A DNA stretch of 64,000 nucleotides from Tessaracoccus flavescens (GTDB taxonomy: Bacteria > Actinomycetota > Actinomycetes > Propionibacteriales > Propionibacteriaceae), in contig NZ_CP019607.1 in assembly GCF_001998865.1 (NCBI RefSeq), positions 1,426,001 through 1,490,000 of the forward strand, in the 5' to 3' direction. This document shows positions 1 to 9,347 of this stretch, piece after piece (within the stretch, counting starts at the first letter, position 1; every line of letters begins with the position of its first letter). The position numbers and the translations under genes were made by a program. A model generated the notes under the pieces. It did no database searches and was not told the origin of the DNA. It worked only from the letters and a program-made list of their open reading frames with translations.

Positions 1-2
1 TC

Positions 3-637
3 GGATCGACGACTCAGAGCGGAGCGGCCACGAGCAGCACCTCGGTGATCTCGATGTCGATCGGTTCGATCCTCGCCGCCGCGGCAGGCGCACCCGTCAC
101 CCGGCGGTTCGGGGCCAGGACGACGGCAGCCGTCGGGTCGCTGATCATCGCCGCAGCACCGAGGCGGGCGCGGCCCTCGGCGCCGCAGGACTTGGCTACA
201 CCCTCGTGCTGCTCAGCCAGTTCATCGGACGGATACTCGGCGACCCGATGACGGACCGCTGGGGCCGGGGTCCGGTCGCCCGGCTCGGTGGAGTCCTGAT
301 CGCCGTCGCCGCATTGTGCGTCGTGCTCGTCCCCGGGATGGTGGCGCCCTTCATCGGCTTCGCCCTGATGGGTTGCGGCAGCGCGACCCTCGTGCCTGCC
401 GCCTTCGCGGCAGCCGGCCGGCTGCCGGGGCTCGCGCACGGCTCGGGGATCGCGCTGGTCGGCTGGCTGATGCGGCTCGGGTTCCTCTTCACCTCACCCC
501 TGATCGGGGTCACCTCCGACGCGTTCGGCCTGCGCACCGCAATGCTCTTGCCTGTGTTCAGCGGGCTGGCTGCGGCCGTCATCGCGCACCTCGTCTGGAG
601 GGTCAAAACACCTTCGACGGTCGCCGTCGAAGGCTAG
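3..637 (+). pseudogene. MFS transporter, C-terminal part, frameshifted, 5' end outside window
   Basis: This is the C-terminal portion of a major facilitator superfamily permease whose start lies before the window. The reading begins in frame 3 (IGSILAAAAGAP, RRFGAR, VGSLIIAA) and must switch to frame 2 near 150-158, where TEAGAALGAAGLGY continues into VLLSQFIGRILGDP and ends at a TAG at 635-637. Neither frame alone gives a full product. The later part holds several hydrophobic helices and an MFS-like D-R-x-G-R loop (DRWGRGP). The family exports or imports small solutes by proton coupling; no substrate can be inferred. The single-base shift could be a real mutation or a sequencing error. I am confident of the family and of the frame change, not of its cause. 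Confidence 0.7.
611..633 (+). terminator. Hairpin over the end of the MFS gene
   Basis: A perfect 10-bp stem, CCTTCGACGG and CCGTCGAAGG, with a 3-nt loop covers the last codons of the transporter. No T-run follows, so it may be only a weak terminator or a coincidental coding hairpin. Confidence 0.35.
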
Positions 638-691
638 GCTGGAGCCCAGGGCCCAACGATGTCGCCCGCAGTACCCAGGAGGTGCACAAGC

Positions 692-1090
692 ATGGAAGCA
701 ACCATGGAGGAGACCGGGGAAACCACAGGCTTGGAGGTGTCGCTCACAGTCCACAAGCAACTCAGAGACGTGTGGGCGGCGCTCATGACACCGGAGGGCA
801 ACGAGGCCCTGCTCGGTGAGGGAGGACGGCTGGGGTCGAAGGGTGACGACTGGCGCTCGGCCGACGGCGCCTACGGCGTCACCCGAAGCTTCCATCCGAT
901 GGAACAGATCCGGTTCTCCTGGCATGCCGATGACGACTCGCCACGCACGGTCGTCGATCTCCAACTCCACGACGAGGACGGTCGTACCAGGCTCGACCTC
1001 AGCCAGGACCATCTGCCGACGGAAGCCGATCTGGACGCGCTCTCTTCCCACTGGGAGGACGTGCTCGCACGGATCGCCGACCTGGGCTGA
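692..1090 (+). CDS. SRPBCC/START-like domain protein
   Basis: A soluble protein of about 132 residues. It looks like a SRPBCC (Bet v1/START/AHSA1-like) fold: an N-terminal strand (LEVSLTVHK), an L-R-D-V-W-A-A-L-M-T-P helix where AHSA1-like proteins have VWxALT-P, then strands ending in RLDLSQDHL and a long C-terminal helix with SSHWEDVL. These folds bind hydrophobic ligands; no ligand can be named. The ATG at 692 is preferred over an upstream GTG because AGGAGGTG lies 8 bases before it. It stops 3 bases before the convergent end of the first beta-propeller gene. Family assignment is by pattern and moderately sure. Confidence 0.7.
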   Translation: MEATMEETGETTGLEVSLTVHKQLRDVWAALMTPEGNEALLGEGGRLGSKGDDWRSADGAYGVTRSFHPMEQIRFSWHADDDSPRTVVDLQLHDEDGRTRLDLSQDHLPTEADLDALSSHWEDVLARIADLG

Positions 1091-1093
1091 GCC

Positions 1094-2467
1094 TCATCCC
1101 CAGACGGTGAGCGTTCCGTCCGGGCCGTAGGTGGCGAGCCTCGGCCCCAGCCGCATCAGGCTCCAGGAGTCCTGCTGGTCGTGCCACTGCCAGACCAGCT
1201 CTCCACTGCCAGGGTCGATGCCCGCCACCTCGAACGTCGGGTCCGGGTCGGTCGGCTCGTACATCCGCGTCACGAGCAGGTCGGTCGCGACCATGACGTC
1301 GAGGACGGGCGCCGGGGTGCGGGTGTGCCACAACTCGCGCCCGGTGGTGAGGTCGATTCCGGCGAGCCAGGCGTCCGCATAGTCGGCGGTCGTGGTGCCG
1401 AGCTCCGGGAAGATCGTCTGGGCGCCCTGGTACAGGATGAGGTGGTTGTCCCGGATGATCAGGTCGGTGTAGACCATCCGGATCTGCGCCGACCACTGCG
1501 TGCGCCCTGTGTACGGGTCGAGCCGGTACAGCTGACCCATCGACTCGGCCAGCAGCACCTCGAGGCTTCCGATGACGTAGGCCGCCCCCGGCGCGACCCG
1601 CCAGAGCCGCCTACCCGTCTCCAGGTCGTGTCCGACCATCTCCTTCTCGGAGGTGTAGATGGCGACGTCACGGGCGATCACGAACCGGTCGGTCTGCGTC
1701 GACCATGCTGGCCGCTCACCGGTCCAGGCGTCGAGCGCGAGCGCGTAACTGGCCGAGCCGCGCCACCCGTCGGAGGTCCGCGCGAGCAGCAGACCGTCGC
1801 GCTCAACCACCTCGGCCTCGCGCAGCGCGAGGGAGACTGCGGCGGTGAACGGCACCTCTGTGGTCCAGGTGACGGCGCCCGGGTCGGGACGCGACAGCCG
1901 GCTGATGCGCAGCCGGTCGCCGTCCGGCACCGCGAGGATCAGCGTCCCGCGGCTGCTTGAACCGAACCACGCGCGCTGATCCGGGAGGGTGAACCGGTGG
2001 CGCTCCTCCCCTGAAAGTCGGTCGAGCACCCTGACGCTTGCACCGACCTTGAGGCTCACCCAGGGTGTGCCCGGCAGGTCGCACACCTCCACCTGGCCGA
2101 CCTCGCCGTCGACGCTCTTTCGCCACAGTTCGCGGCCGCCCGCGGCGGAGAGTGCGCGCACCCTCGCCCGACCCGTCACGGCCTGGCGGGTGGAGATCAG
2201 GATCAGGGAGTCGCCGACCGCCGTGGCCGATTCGTCGCTGCGGAGCTCGACGCTCCACGCGGCGTCGGGTGCGGCACCGAGTCCGACGAGATCGGTGCCC
2301 GCCTCGGAGGTGGGGGCAGTGACCACAAGGTACCCGGCGAAGAAGGCGGCGAGGAGGGTGACGGCCGTGACGATGAGCCCGGTGTGACGCTCAAGCCAGC
2401 CGGGTTCGGGAACCCGCCTCGTCGGTTCCGCGAGTTCCAGCACCTCATCATCGAACGTGCCACCCAT
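1094..2467 (-). CDS. Membrane-anchored PQQ-like beta-propeller protein, paralog 1
   Basis: 457 residues. A cytoplasmic N-tail of about 27 residues (D-D-E-V-L-E-L at 6-12) is followed by one membrane helix (about 28-49) and then a long extracytoplasmic domain made of beta-propeller blades. Blade signatures of the PQQ/quinoprotein type recur: A-G-G-R-E-L-W-R-K, LETGRRLWR, DPYTGRTQW, LTTGRELWH and DPGSGELVWQW. The last strand is DGTLTVWG, as in the paralogs upstream. It is the last gene of a five-gene minus-strand array (1094-8089), 107 bases after paralog 2's stop. Such propellers often act as scaffolds or binding platforms; no enzymatic residues are evident and function is unknown. It has the most diverged N-tail of the five. 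Confidence 0.85.
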   Translation of the reverse strand: MGGTFDDEVLELAEPTRRVPEPGWLERHTGLIVTAVTLLAAFFAGYLVVTAPTSEAGTDLVGLGAAPDAAWSVELRSDESATAVGDSLILISTRQAVTGRARVRALSAAGGRELWRKSVDGEVGQVEVCDLPGTPWVSLKVGASVRVLDRLSGEERHRFTLPDQRAWFGSSSRGTLILAVPDGDRLRISRLSRPDPGAVTWTTEVPFTAAVSLALREAEVVERDGLLLARTSDGWRGSASYALALDAWTGERPAWSTQTDRFVIARDVAIYTSEKEMVGHDLETGRRLWRVAPGAAYVIGSLEVLLAESMGQLYRLDPYTGRTQWSAQIRMVYTDLIIRDNHLILYQGAQTIFPELGTTTADYADAWLAGIDLTTGRELWHTRTPAPVLDVMVATDLLVTRMYEPTDPDPTFEVAGIDPGSGELVWQWHDQQDSWSLMRLGPRLATYGPDGTLTVWG

Positions 2468-2574
2468 AGTTCAGGCTACGACTTTTGGCCGCCTGACAGA
2501 AGGGTTCGGGCTCAGCGGTACACGCGCAACCCGCCGTCGGCGACCGCGACCAATCGGCCACCGACCACGGACGG

Positions 2575-3897
2575 CTAGCCATCGGGCTCAAGGTCCCACC
2601 TGATCGAGCCCGTCATCAGATCGAGCGCGGAGACGCTCGACCGGCCGAACCCCTCGTCGAGAAACCTGCTGAGCAGGACCTGCTCCTCACCAAATGCGCT
2701 CCAGGTGAGCTGCCCGGTACCGAGGGATGCCGTCCACAGGACGGCGCCGTCTGCCGGATCGATCCGGGAGAGCTGCAGGTCGATGGTCATCCGGTTCGAC
2801 GGCGACTGGCTAAGGGCGAGCACGACGTCGCCGAAGGTCCGCACCTCCGCGACGGGGTGCGGGGTCTCGCCCGTCCACAGCTCACGGCCCGTCCTCGGAT
2901 CCAGCCGGGTGATCGGCGAGACGAGGTCGCCCTCCCCGGGGTCAAGGAAGGCGAAGTCCGGGTCGGGCACCGCGTAGAGGGCGTCGCCGCTTGTCACGAC
3001 GAGTTCGCGCTCGACCTGCCTTGTCCACAGCCGCCTGCCACTGCCGAGATCGACGCCAGCGACATCGCTGCCGTCACGACCAACGGCGACATTGCCGACG
3101 AAGTTCATCTGCCGCAGCGAGGTCGACCATTCGGGGCGGGTGCCGTCATCGAACTCGAGCACGAAACCGAAGCCTCCTGCGGCGTCGGGATACCAGAGGA
3201 GGCCGCGGTACTCGATGAGGGGGTTGCCGGTCGGAATGGCCGGCACGTCGTCCTCGCGGAGTTCTGCGGTCCAGACCCGATCGAAGACGTCCCCGCCGCG
3301 CAGCCGGCTGATGCTGGTCGTGCGCCCGTCGGGGGTGCCCTCCGGTGCGGCGAGGAAGAGGTCTCCCGCGTCCGAGCTGAGGAGCCGGGCCTGGGTCACG
3401 GTGTCTCCCGTGGAGGGGGGCAGGTCCAACGTCGCGACGCTCACCCCATCGCCGCGGTCCACCAGGCGGGCGCTCGTGTCGTCGGTGAACAGCAGGAAGT
3501 CGGTCCCGGGGAGGTCCTCGACCCATGCCCACGGCTCCGTGGCGAGATCACTGCGCCACACCTCCGTGCCGTCGTGGAGGCTCAGACAGCGCACCGACAG
3601 ATCGACGTCCTCCCGCTCGAAGGCGACGATCCGTCCCTCCCCGCACCGCTCGAACGACAGGCGGGGTACGCCCGGGGCACTGTCGAGCCGCCAGGCGACT
3701 GTCGGCTCCTCCGGCAGCCCGACGACCTCCGGCTCGGGCTGCCGCTCGGGCCAGACAAAGACGGCGACGAGGGCTGCGGCGACCGCGAGCACGATGGCGG
3801 CCAGCCACCCGGACTGGCGCCGTCCCCATCCGCCCCCAGCCGGGGGCTGTTCCCCGGAGTCGAGGTCGACGGCGTCCAAGGGCGCGAGTTCAGCCAT
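2575..3897 (-). CDS. Membrane-anchored PQQ-like beta-propeller protein, paralog 2 (premature amber stop)
   Basis: 440 residues starting at ATG 3897, chosen because it begins MAELAPLDAVDLDSG like its paralogs and overlaps the stop of paralog 3 by 8 bases (ATGGCTGA), suggesting translational coupling. Residues 1-29 are cytoplasmic, about 30-47 form one helix ending in V-W-P-E, then the propeller follows with blade ends LGSGRRLWTR, DPRTGRELW and DPADGAVLW. The frame ends WDLEPDG then TAG. Without that TAG the frame runs on through PSVVGG, RLVAVADGG and LRVYR to a TGA at 2512-2514, matching the final strand of the other copies. The gene therefore appears truncated by a nonsense codon 21 residues early. 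Function unknown. Confidence 0.8.
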   Translation of the reverse strand: MAELAPLDAVDLDSGEQPPAGGGWGRRQSGWLAAIVLAVAAALVAVFVWPERQPEPEVVGLPEEPTVAWRLDSAPGVPRLSFERCGEGRIVAFEREDVDLSVRCLSLHDGTEVWRSDLATEPWAWVEDLPGTDFLLFTDDTSARLVDRGDGVSVATLDLPPSTGDTVTQARLLSSDAGDLFLAAPEGTPDGRTTSISRLRGGDVFDRVWTAELREDDVPAIPTGNPLIEYRGLLWYPDAAGGFGFVLEFDDGTRPEWSTSLRQMNFVGNVAVGRDGSDVAGVDLGSGRRLWTRQVERELVVTSGDALYAVPDPDFAFLDPGEGDLVSPITRLDPRTGRELWTGETPHPVAEVRTFGDVVLALSQSPSNRMTIDLQLSRIDPADGAVLWTASLGTGQLTWSAFGEEQVLLSRFLDEGFGRSSVSALDLMTGSIRWDLEPDG

Positions 3898-5266
3898 AGA
3901 TCTCCAGCCCTTCCTCGGCGATACCCACCAGGTGGCCGAGCCAGACGAACAGGTAGCTCTGCGACCCCGCGAGGCGCCACCGCTCGGCACCGGTGCGCGG
4001 GTCGAGGGCCGTGGCCGTCGAGGCCCCGATACCGTCCTCCTCGTCACCCGGAGGGCCGACCATCGTGACGACGACCTGGCCTTCCCCCAGGTAGGCGCCC
4101 GTCACCGCACCGCCAACCTCGGCCTGACGCGTCCACAGCGCCCTCCCGTCGGCCGGGTCGACCGCGGTGACCGCCGACAGTCGACCGTCAGGCCACAGGT
4201 TGGCTCCCTCGTGGCTGAACGCGAGGATGACGTCGTCGAAGATCTTCAGCTGGGCGGCGACGTGCGGAAGCTCGACGCTCCACACCTCGCGACCGGAGCG
4301 GGGGTCGAGCCGGGTCAGCGAGCCAGGGGTGTCGCTGTCGATGGCGCCGGCGATCGCGTCGTGCAGGTAGAGGCCGTCGTCGCTGCCAACCGCAGCCTGA
4401 CCTGAGGACGGCCGGTTCCAGAGCTCGCGACCACTTCCCAGGTCGTGGGCGCGCAGGCCGTCCGGTGAACCCCCGGCGACGACGTTTCCCGCGAAGGTCA
4501 TGTTGCGCAACTGCCGGGCCCATTCGGGGATCTCGGCGTCGGAGTCGCGGACCGCAAGGCCGAAACCGCCGCCGTAGCCCGTCTCGGACAGCCGCAGATA
4601 CCCGCGATGTTCGACGATCTCCGACGGCAGGGCGTCCAGGTCGACGTCGGCGCCCTCCAGCATCGTGGTCCACTTCACGTCGGCTGTGTCGTGGTCGGTG
4701 AGCCGACTGAGTTCGACGATCTGCCCGTCAGAACCCGGCCGCCTCGTCCCGATCATCAGCACTCCTGAGTCCGCGGCGAGGATGGCGGGCGGCTGGCCAG
4801 AGGCGTCGAACGGTAACGAGATCAGCCGCTCTCCCGAGCCGGCGTCCAGAAGTGTGATCCGGTCGGCCACCACGCGCACGTGGCTGCGTCCGACCGGCTC
4901 GACGAAGGCCTCCACGCCGGGCAGAGTCTCGACGGTGGCCTCCCAGCCGCGCGCGTCACCGAGGAGCGGGCTGCATTCGAGCCGCACTGCCAGGTGCTCG
5001 GTGTGCTGGGTCAACAGGCCGTCTTCGCCGCAGCCGGCGACCATCGAACCTACGGGCATGACGCGCTCCACGACGCTCGGCCTGGTCAGGAGGCCTTCGA
5101 CCTCGGGCGAGACAGCCGGCTTCGGCCAGACGAGGACCGCGATCAGCGCCGCGAGGACGATCAGCGCCGCGCAACTGACGAGCAGGGTGTGGCGGACGCT
5201 CCAACCCCGGGCGCGCGCCGGTTCCGCGTCCTGCGCGGCGTCCAGATCGACGAAGTCGTCACCCAT
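3890..5266 (-). CDS. Membrane-anchored PQQ-like beta-propeller protein, paralog 3
   Basis: 458 residues: N-tail MGDDFVDLDAAQD, a basic R-A-R-G-W-S-V-R stretch, one long membrane helix (about 27-47, ending V-W-P-K-P) and an extracytoplasmic propeller. Blade signatures are LGSGRELWNR, DPRSGREVWS, DPADGRALWT and DPRTGAERW, and the protein ends GLEIYG. It appears intact and is the best reference for the array. The start is supported by the conserved N-tail shared with paralogs 4 and 5. Its stop overlaps paralog 2's start by 8 bases and it begins 22 bases after the end of paralog 4, so the genes look co-transcribed. A pair of Cys residues early in the ectodomain (A-G-C-G-E-D and L-E-C-S) also occurs in paralogs 2, 4 and 5. 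Function unknown. Confidence 0.85.
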   Translation of the reverse strand: MGDDFVDLDAAQDAEPARARGWSVRHTLLVSCAALIVLAALIAVLVWPKPAVSPEVEGLLTRPSVVERVMPVGSMVAGCGEDGLLTQHTEHLAVRLECSPLLGDARGWEATVETLPGVEAFVEPVGRSHVRVVADRITLLDAGSGERLISLPFDASGQPPAILAADSGVLMIGTRRPGSDGQIVELSRLTDHDTADVKWTTMLEGADVDLDALPSEIVEHRGYLRLSETGYGGGFGLAVRDSDAEIPEWARQLRNMTFAGNVVAGGSPDGLRAHDLGSGRELWNRPSSGQAAVGSDDGLYLHDAIAGAIDSDTPGSLTRLDPRSGREVWSVELPHVAAQLKIFDDVILAFSHEGANLWPDGRLSAVTAVDPADGRALWTRQAEVGGAVTGAYLGEGQVVVTMVGPPGDEEDGIGASTATALDPRTGAERWRLAGSQSYLFVWLGHLVGIAEEGLEIYG

Positions 5267-5288
5267 GACCGAATGCTAGGCCGACCGG

Positions 5289-6674
5289 TCATCCGTACAC
5301 CGTGAAAGCGCCTTCACCGCTCACCACGAGACGGTGCCCGACGACCGTCGGCTCGCCAGGAAGCCTGGTGTCCCAGAGGCTCTTCCCGGTCTCAAGGTCC
5401 AGCCCCGCGAGGCGCGTCCCCCCTCCATCGGCGGGGTTGTACACGACAAGCACCTGTCCCTCACCGAACAGCAGCTCGCTGAGGGAACCCCCGATCTCGC
5501 TCGTCCACCGCACGGCACCGTCGCCGCGCTCAAGGAGCGTGAGGACCGGGGACGAGCCCTCGGCCTGGCCGGCGACCAGGACGCAGTCGTCGAACGGCTC
5601 GACCGTGCCGACGGGCTGAGGAAGGGTGACGCTCCACACCTCCCGGCCGGAGCGCGGATCGAGGCGGGTGACGACCCCACCGGGTTCGGGTTCCGCGGGC
5701 TGCGGCTCGGCCGTGAGATAGAGCGTCTTCGAGTCGGGCACGATCCCCTGCGTCCGCGCGTCGCGCTCCCACAGGGTCCGGCCCGAGGTGAGGTCGACGG
5801 CGCGCACCCCGGTCCCGGAGTGGCCGACCGCGACCCCGTCCACGTGGACCAGGTTCCGGAGCCCTCGGCTCCATCCGGGAACCTGCCCGTCGGTCGCGCG
5901 CACCACGTCGGAGGCCCCTGTGCTCCAGGCTCCATCCGGCTCGGGGATCCACAGGAGCCGCCATACTCGCTGATGGCCGCACCGTCGAGCAGCGAGCCGC
6001 CGCGTTCAAGCTCGGCCGTCCATTCGGCATCGGCGGGGTCGGTGCCCCGCAGCCTGCTCAACCGGACCGGGCCGGGACGGTCCTTATCCCCGATCTCTGC
6101 CCAGAACAGGGTGCCGGTGTCGGACGCGACCAGCGCAGGCAGCGGCGGCGGCTCGCTCTTCTGACCGGGTGGAACGCACGGCCACGACTCCGCGGGGCAG
6201 CGTTCGAAGTTGCTGACCAGGTCGCCGGTGCCCCGGTCGAGGAGCCGGTCGGGTCTGCCGTCAGCAACGCGGATGTAGGGGGTGCCGACCAGCTCCGTGA
6301 CCGTCGGGTCCTGGGGCAGTTTCTCCGTCGCCCACACCACGTGCCCGTCCTCCAGGTCCAGGCAGCCGACCCAGTTGCTGCGCAGCGTGTGGGCGCACCA
6401 ACACGCCCGCGTTCCCGCAACCGCCAGCCGCCCAGAGGTCCTCGTCCGTGGTCGGCAACTGCCAGGCGACGACCGGCCCACCCTGCAGGCCTACGACCTC
6501 GGCGACCGGGGCGGCCTTCGGCCGGAGGACGAGGTAGGCGCCCGCCACGGCGAGGACGACCGCCACACCCACCACCGCGAGGCTCTGCCAACGCGGCCAC
6601 GACCGCAAAGGCCTACCCGACGGTGGTGCGTCGAGATCGACGACTGCGTCGTCGCCGGTTGCGTGTCCGCCCAT
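5289..6674 (-). pseudogene. Membrane-anchored PQQ-like beta-propeller protein, paralog 4, with two compensating frameshifts
   Basis: The gene starts at ATG 6674 (MGGHATGDDAVVDLDAPP), with a membrane helix around residues 27-45 and the early ectodomain in one frame to G-N-A-G-V-L-V. Near 6391-6398 an extra base moves it to a second frame (AHTLRSNWVGCLDLEDG onward to ISEYGG). Near 5956-5962 a missing base returns it to the first frame (LLWIPEPDGAWSTG), and it ends FTVYG at 5289. Joining the three pieces gives about 460 residues, colinear with paralogs 3 and 5, with blades LTSGRTLWER, DPRSGREVWS and LETGKSLWD. The two shifts are about 430 bases apart. They could be a decayed copy with compensation or two assembly errors. 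Confidence 0.8.
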
Positions 6675-6748
6675 GTCACCAGGGTATTGCCTGACTTCGC
6701 GCAGGGCTCTCCGGGCCGGCATCCAGCGGCGGCCATGCGGCCCGGGAC

Positions 6749-8089
6749 CTACCTGTAGACCACGAACCCGTCGTTGTCGTCGGTCACGAGCCGACCCCCG
6801 ATGACGAACGGGTAGCCCTCGGGGTCGAGCTCCCATCTCGTCTCACCGGTCGCGAGATCGAGCGCGATCACACGCATGTCCTCGCCCCAGTCACCTCCGG
6901 TCGGCATCATGACGAGGACCTGCTCCTCGCCCCATTTCAGATCGGAGAGCCACTCCCCCTCGAACTCGCGGGTCCAGCGCGCCGCACCCGTTCCGGGATC
7001 GACCGCGGTGAGGTGGAAGGGGACGTGGGTCGTCTCCCGGCCCGCCTGATCGATCGCCAGCACGACATCTAGGAAGGTCTCGACTGCGCCAACGGGGTGC
7101 GGGAACGTGGCGTTCCAGATCTCCCTCCCGGTGTGCGAGTCGAGCCGGACCAGCTTTCCCTCGACCGGGCCCCATCGCGGGTCCACCTCGCTGCTGTCCG
7201 GGCTCTGGGTCGCGAAGAGGGCGTCTCCGGAGGCCACCGGCTCCTCCCGCCACTCGTCACGCTCCCACAGGGTGCGGCCGCTGCCCACACTGACCGCCCT
7301 GAGGCCGGTACCCGAGCTGCCGATGACGACGCCGTCCAACAGGACCATGTCGTGCAGTTGCCTTGACCACTCGGGGATCGTCCCGTCCTCGAGATCGACT
7401 GCGAGGGAGAATCCCTGCGCGAGGGGGATACTCGCCCCGCAGAACCAGGCGAGGCCATGGCTCTCGATCGGGCTCCCTACGGCGAGCCAGCCCGCGACCA
7501 CGTTGCCGAACTGGACGTCCCAGACGCGGTCGTCGGGGTCGGTCCCATTGAGTCTGCTGAGGTGCCACTCAGGCTCCAGCTCGCCCCAGGTGGGCTCGGC
7601 GTAGAAGAGTGTCCCCTTGTCGGAGGCGACAAGGACCGGGCGGTCGTCCCCCAGCGGATCGAAGTCGATGCGATCGACGAGCTCTCCATTCCGGGCGTCG
7701 AGCAGCCGGACGGTGCGCTCGCCCTGCAGCGTCAGATATCTGGTTCCGGGCAGCGTCGCGACCCATCCGAACCCTCCATCGAGCTCATAGGTCGACTCCC
7801 ACCTCATCCTCCCGTCCTCAAGCCCGAGGCAGGCGACCACGACGAAGCCCTCGCCGCTCTCGTCGCTCGTGAGCAGGCCCCGATCTCCGCACGTCCCTGC
7901 CGGGTAGGCGGCACCGGCCAGAGTCCAGGCCGGCACGGGCGTCTGCCGCAGGCCGAAAACCTCCGGCACGGGACGGGGTTCCGGCCAGGCGAGGACGGCG
8001 ACGACGAGCGTCAGGCTGTTGCGCCGGCTCCACCCCTTGAACGGGGCAGATGACGGCGCGGCATCGAGGTCGATGAGCCGCTCGCCCAT
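6749..8089 (-). CDS. Membrane-anchored PQQ-like beta-propeller protein, paralog 5 (short membrane helix)
   Basis: 446 residues, first gene of the array. The N-tail MGERLIDLDAAPSS matches the others, then G-W-S-R-R leads into a hydrophobic run of only about 10 residues (LTLVVAVLAW) before the conserved P-E-P, where paralogs 2 and 3 have about 18-20. This looks like an in-frame loss of roughly 27-30 bases and may prevent membrane spanning. The propeller has blades VGSGRTLWER, DSHTGREIWN, DPGTGAARWT and LATGETRWEL, ending GFVVYR. A promoter for the array should lie between here and the sugar-transport operon that ends at 8133, but the 43-base gap is short. Function unknown. Confidence 0.82.
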   Translation of the reverse strand: MGERLIDLDAAPSSAPFKGWSRRNSLTLVVAVLAWPEPRPVPEVFGLRQTPVPAWTLAGAAYPAGTCGDRGLLTSDESGEGFVVVACLGLEDGRMRWESTYELDGGFGWVATLPGTRYLTLQGERTVRLLDARNGELVDRIDFDPLGDDRPVLVASDKGTLFYAEPTWGELEPEWHLSRLNGTDPDDRVWDVQFGNVVAGWLAVGSPIESHGLAWFCGASIPLAQGFSLAVDLEDGTIPEWSRQLHDMVLLDGVVIGSSGTGLRAVSVGSGRTLWERDEWREEPVASGDALFATQSPDSSEVDPRWGPVEGKLVRLDSHTGREIWNATFPHPVGAVETFLDVVLAIDQAGRETTHVPFHLTAVDPGTGAARWTREFEGEWLSDLKWGEEQVLVMMPTGGDWGEDMRVIALDLATGETRWELDPEGYPFVIGGRLVTDDNDGFVVYR

Positions 8090-8132
8090 GGCCGCATGCT
8101 ATCTACGACATCCACCCCGACGGGTGCGATGC

Positions 8133-9347
8133 TCAGCTGCCTGCAGAGCGGTTCTTGTTCATCAGGTCGAAGGCCACGGCCAGCACGAGGACGAGGCCCT
8201 TGATGATGAACTGCCAGGACGGATCGACGCCCATGATCGACAGGCCCATGTTGAGCACGCCCATGATCAACGCGCCGATGATGGCCCCCGACACCCGCCC
8301 GATGCCGCCCGTGACCGCCGCGCCGCCGATGAAACAGGCGGCGATCGCGTCGAGCTCGTAGTTCTGTCCGGCCGCCGCCGTCGCGGCACCGGCACGCGAG
8401 GTGACGACGATCGCGGCGAGCGCGCACAGCACGCCCATGTTCACGAACAGCCAGAAGTTGACCTTGCGGGTGTTGATGCCCGAGAGCTTCGCCGCGGCGA
8501 GGTTGCCGCCGATCGCGTAGATGTGGCGGCCGAAGACCGTGTTGCCCATCAGCCAGGCGTACAGGAAGATGATCAGCCCCACGATGACCAGCACGTAGGG
8601 AAGGCCGAGCGCGCTGCGGGCGATCCAGTAGGTCGCCAGACCGATCAGCACGGTCAGGCCGATCAGCTTGACCAGCAGCAGCGGAAACGGTTCGACCTCG
8701 AGGCCGCGCCTGTGGTTCCTCGCGCGCCGCGTGAGGGTGCTGAGGATCAGGCCGGCAATGCCGACGATGCCGACGATCAGGGTGAAGGCGTCCAGGTCAC
8801 CGACGAACCCGGTGAGGCCCGCCACGCCGCCGTTGGAGATCGACAGGAACTGCGAGTCGAAGCCGGCGCGCGTGTAGCCGACCAGCACGAGTGCGACACC
8901 GCGGAAGATCAACATGCCACCGAGGGTCACGATGAATGCGGGTACCCCGACGAAGGCGACCCAGAACCCCTGCCAGGCGCCGATCAGGGCGCCGACGGCG
9001 AGGCCGACCAGGATGGCCAGCCACGGGTTGAGCCCGAAGTCTGCCATCAGCACGCCGATCACGCCGCCGACAGCAGCGACGACCGAGCCGACCGACAGGT
9101 CGATGTGCCCGGCCACGATGATCATCAGCATGCCGACGGCGAGGATGAGCACGTAGGCGTTCTGCTGGACGAGGCTCGTCACGTTGTTCGGCTGCAGCAG
9201 CCGCCCACCGGTCATGATCTGGAACAGCAGCACGATCAGGACGAGCGCGCCCATGATGCCGTACTGGCGCATCCCCGAGCCGAGCCCGCTCCAGACCCTC
9301 GGGCCCTTCGTCTCGGCGACCGCCTCCGGAGTCGTGGTGGTAGTCAT
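8133..9347 (-). CDS. gguB: Sugar ABC transporter permease (GguB/XylH type)
   Basis: 404 residues, inner-membrane permease of the BPD_transp_2/RbsC-like family with about ten hydrophobic helices. The hallmark A-G-x-I-D-L-S-V-G-S motif follows the third helix ([13 protein letters not shown]), and the loop G-G-N-x-x-A-A-x-L-S-G-I-N, which contacts the ATPase, is present ([17 protein letters not shown]). Length and the extra central loop fit the multiple-monosaccharide group (GguB/MmsB, XylH) rather than ribose permease. Its ATG overlaps the ATPase stop by 4 bases (ATGA), so the three genes 12288-8133 form an operon importing a monosaccharide such as xylose, arabinose, galactose or glucose. The exact sugar cannot be told from the sequence. 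Confidence 0.9.
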   Translation of the reverse strand: MTTTTTPEAVAETKGPRVWSGLGSGMRQYGIMGALVLIVLLFQIMTGGRLLQPNNVTSLVQQNAYVLILAVGMLMIIVAGHIDLSVGSVVAAVGGVIGVLMADFGLNPWLAILVGLAVGALIGAWQGFWVAFVGVPAFIVTLGGMLIFRGVALVLVGYTRAGFDSQFLSISNGGVAGLTGFVGDLDAFTLIVGIVGIAGLILSTLTRRARNHRRGLEVEPFPLLLVKLIGLTVLIGLATYWIARSALGLPYVLVIVGLIIFLYAWLMGNTVFGRHIYAIGGNLAAAKLSGINTRKVNFWLFVNMGVLCALAAIVVTSRAGAATAAAGQNYELDAIAACFIGGAAVTGGIGRVSGAIIGALIMGVLNMGLSIMGVDPSWQFIIKGLVLVLAVAFDLMNKNRSAGS

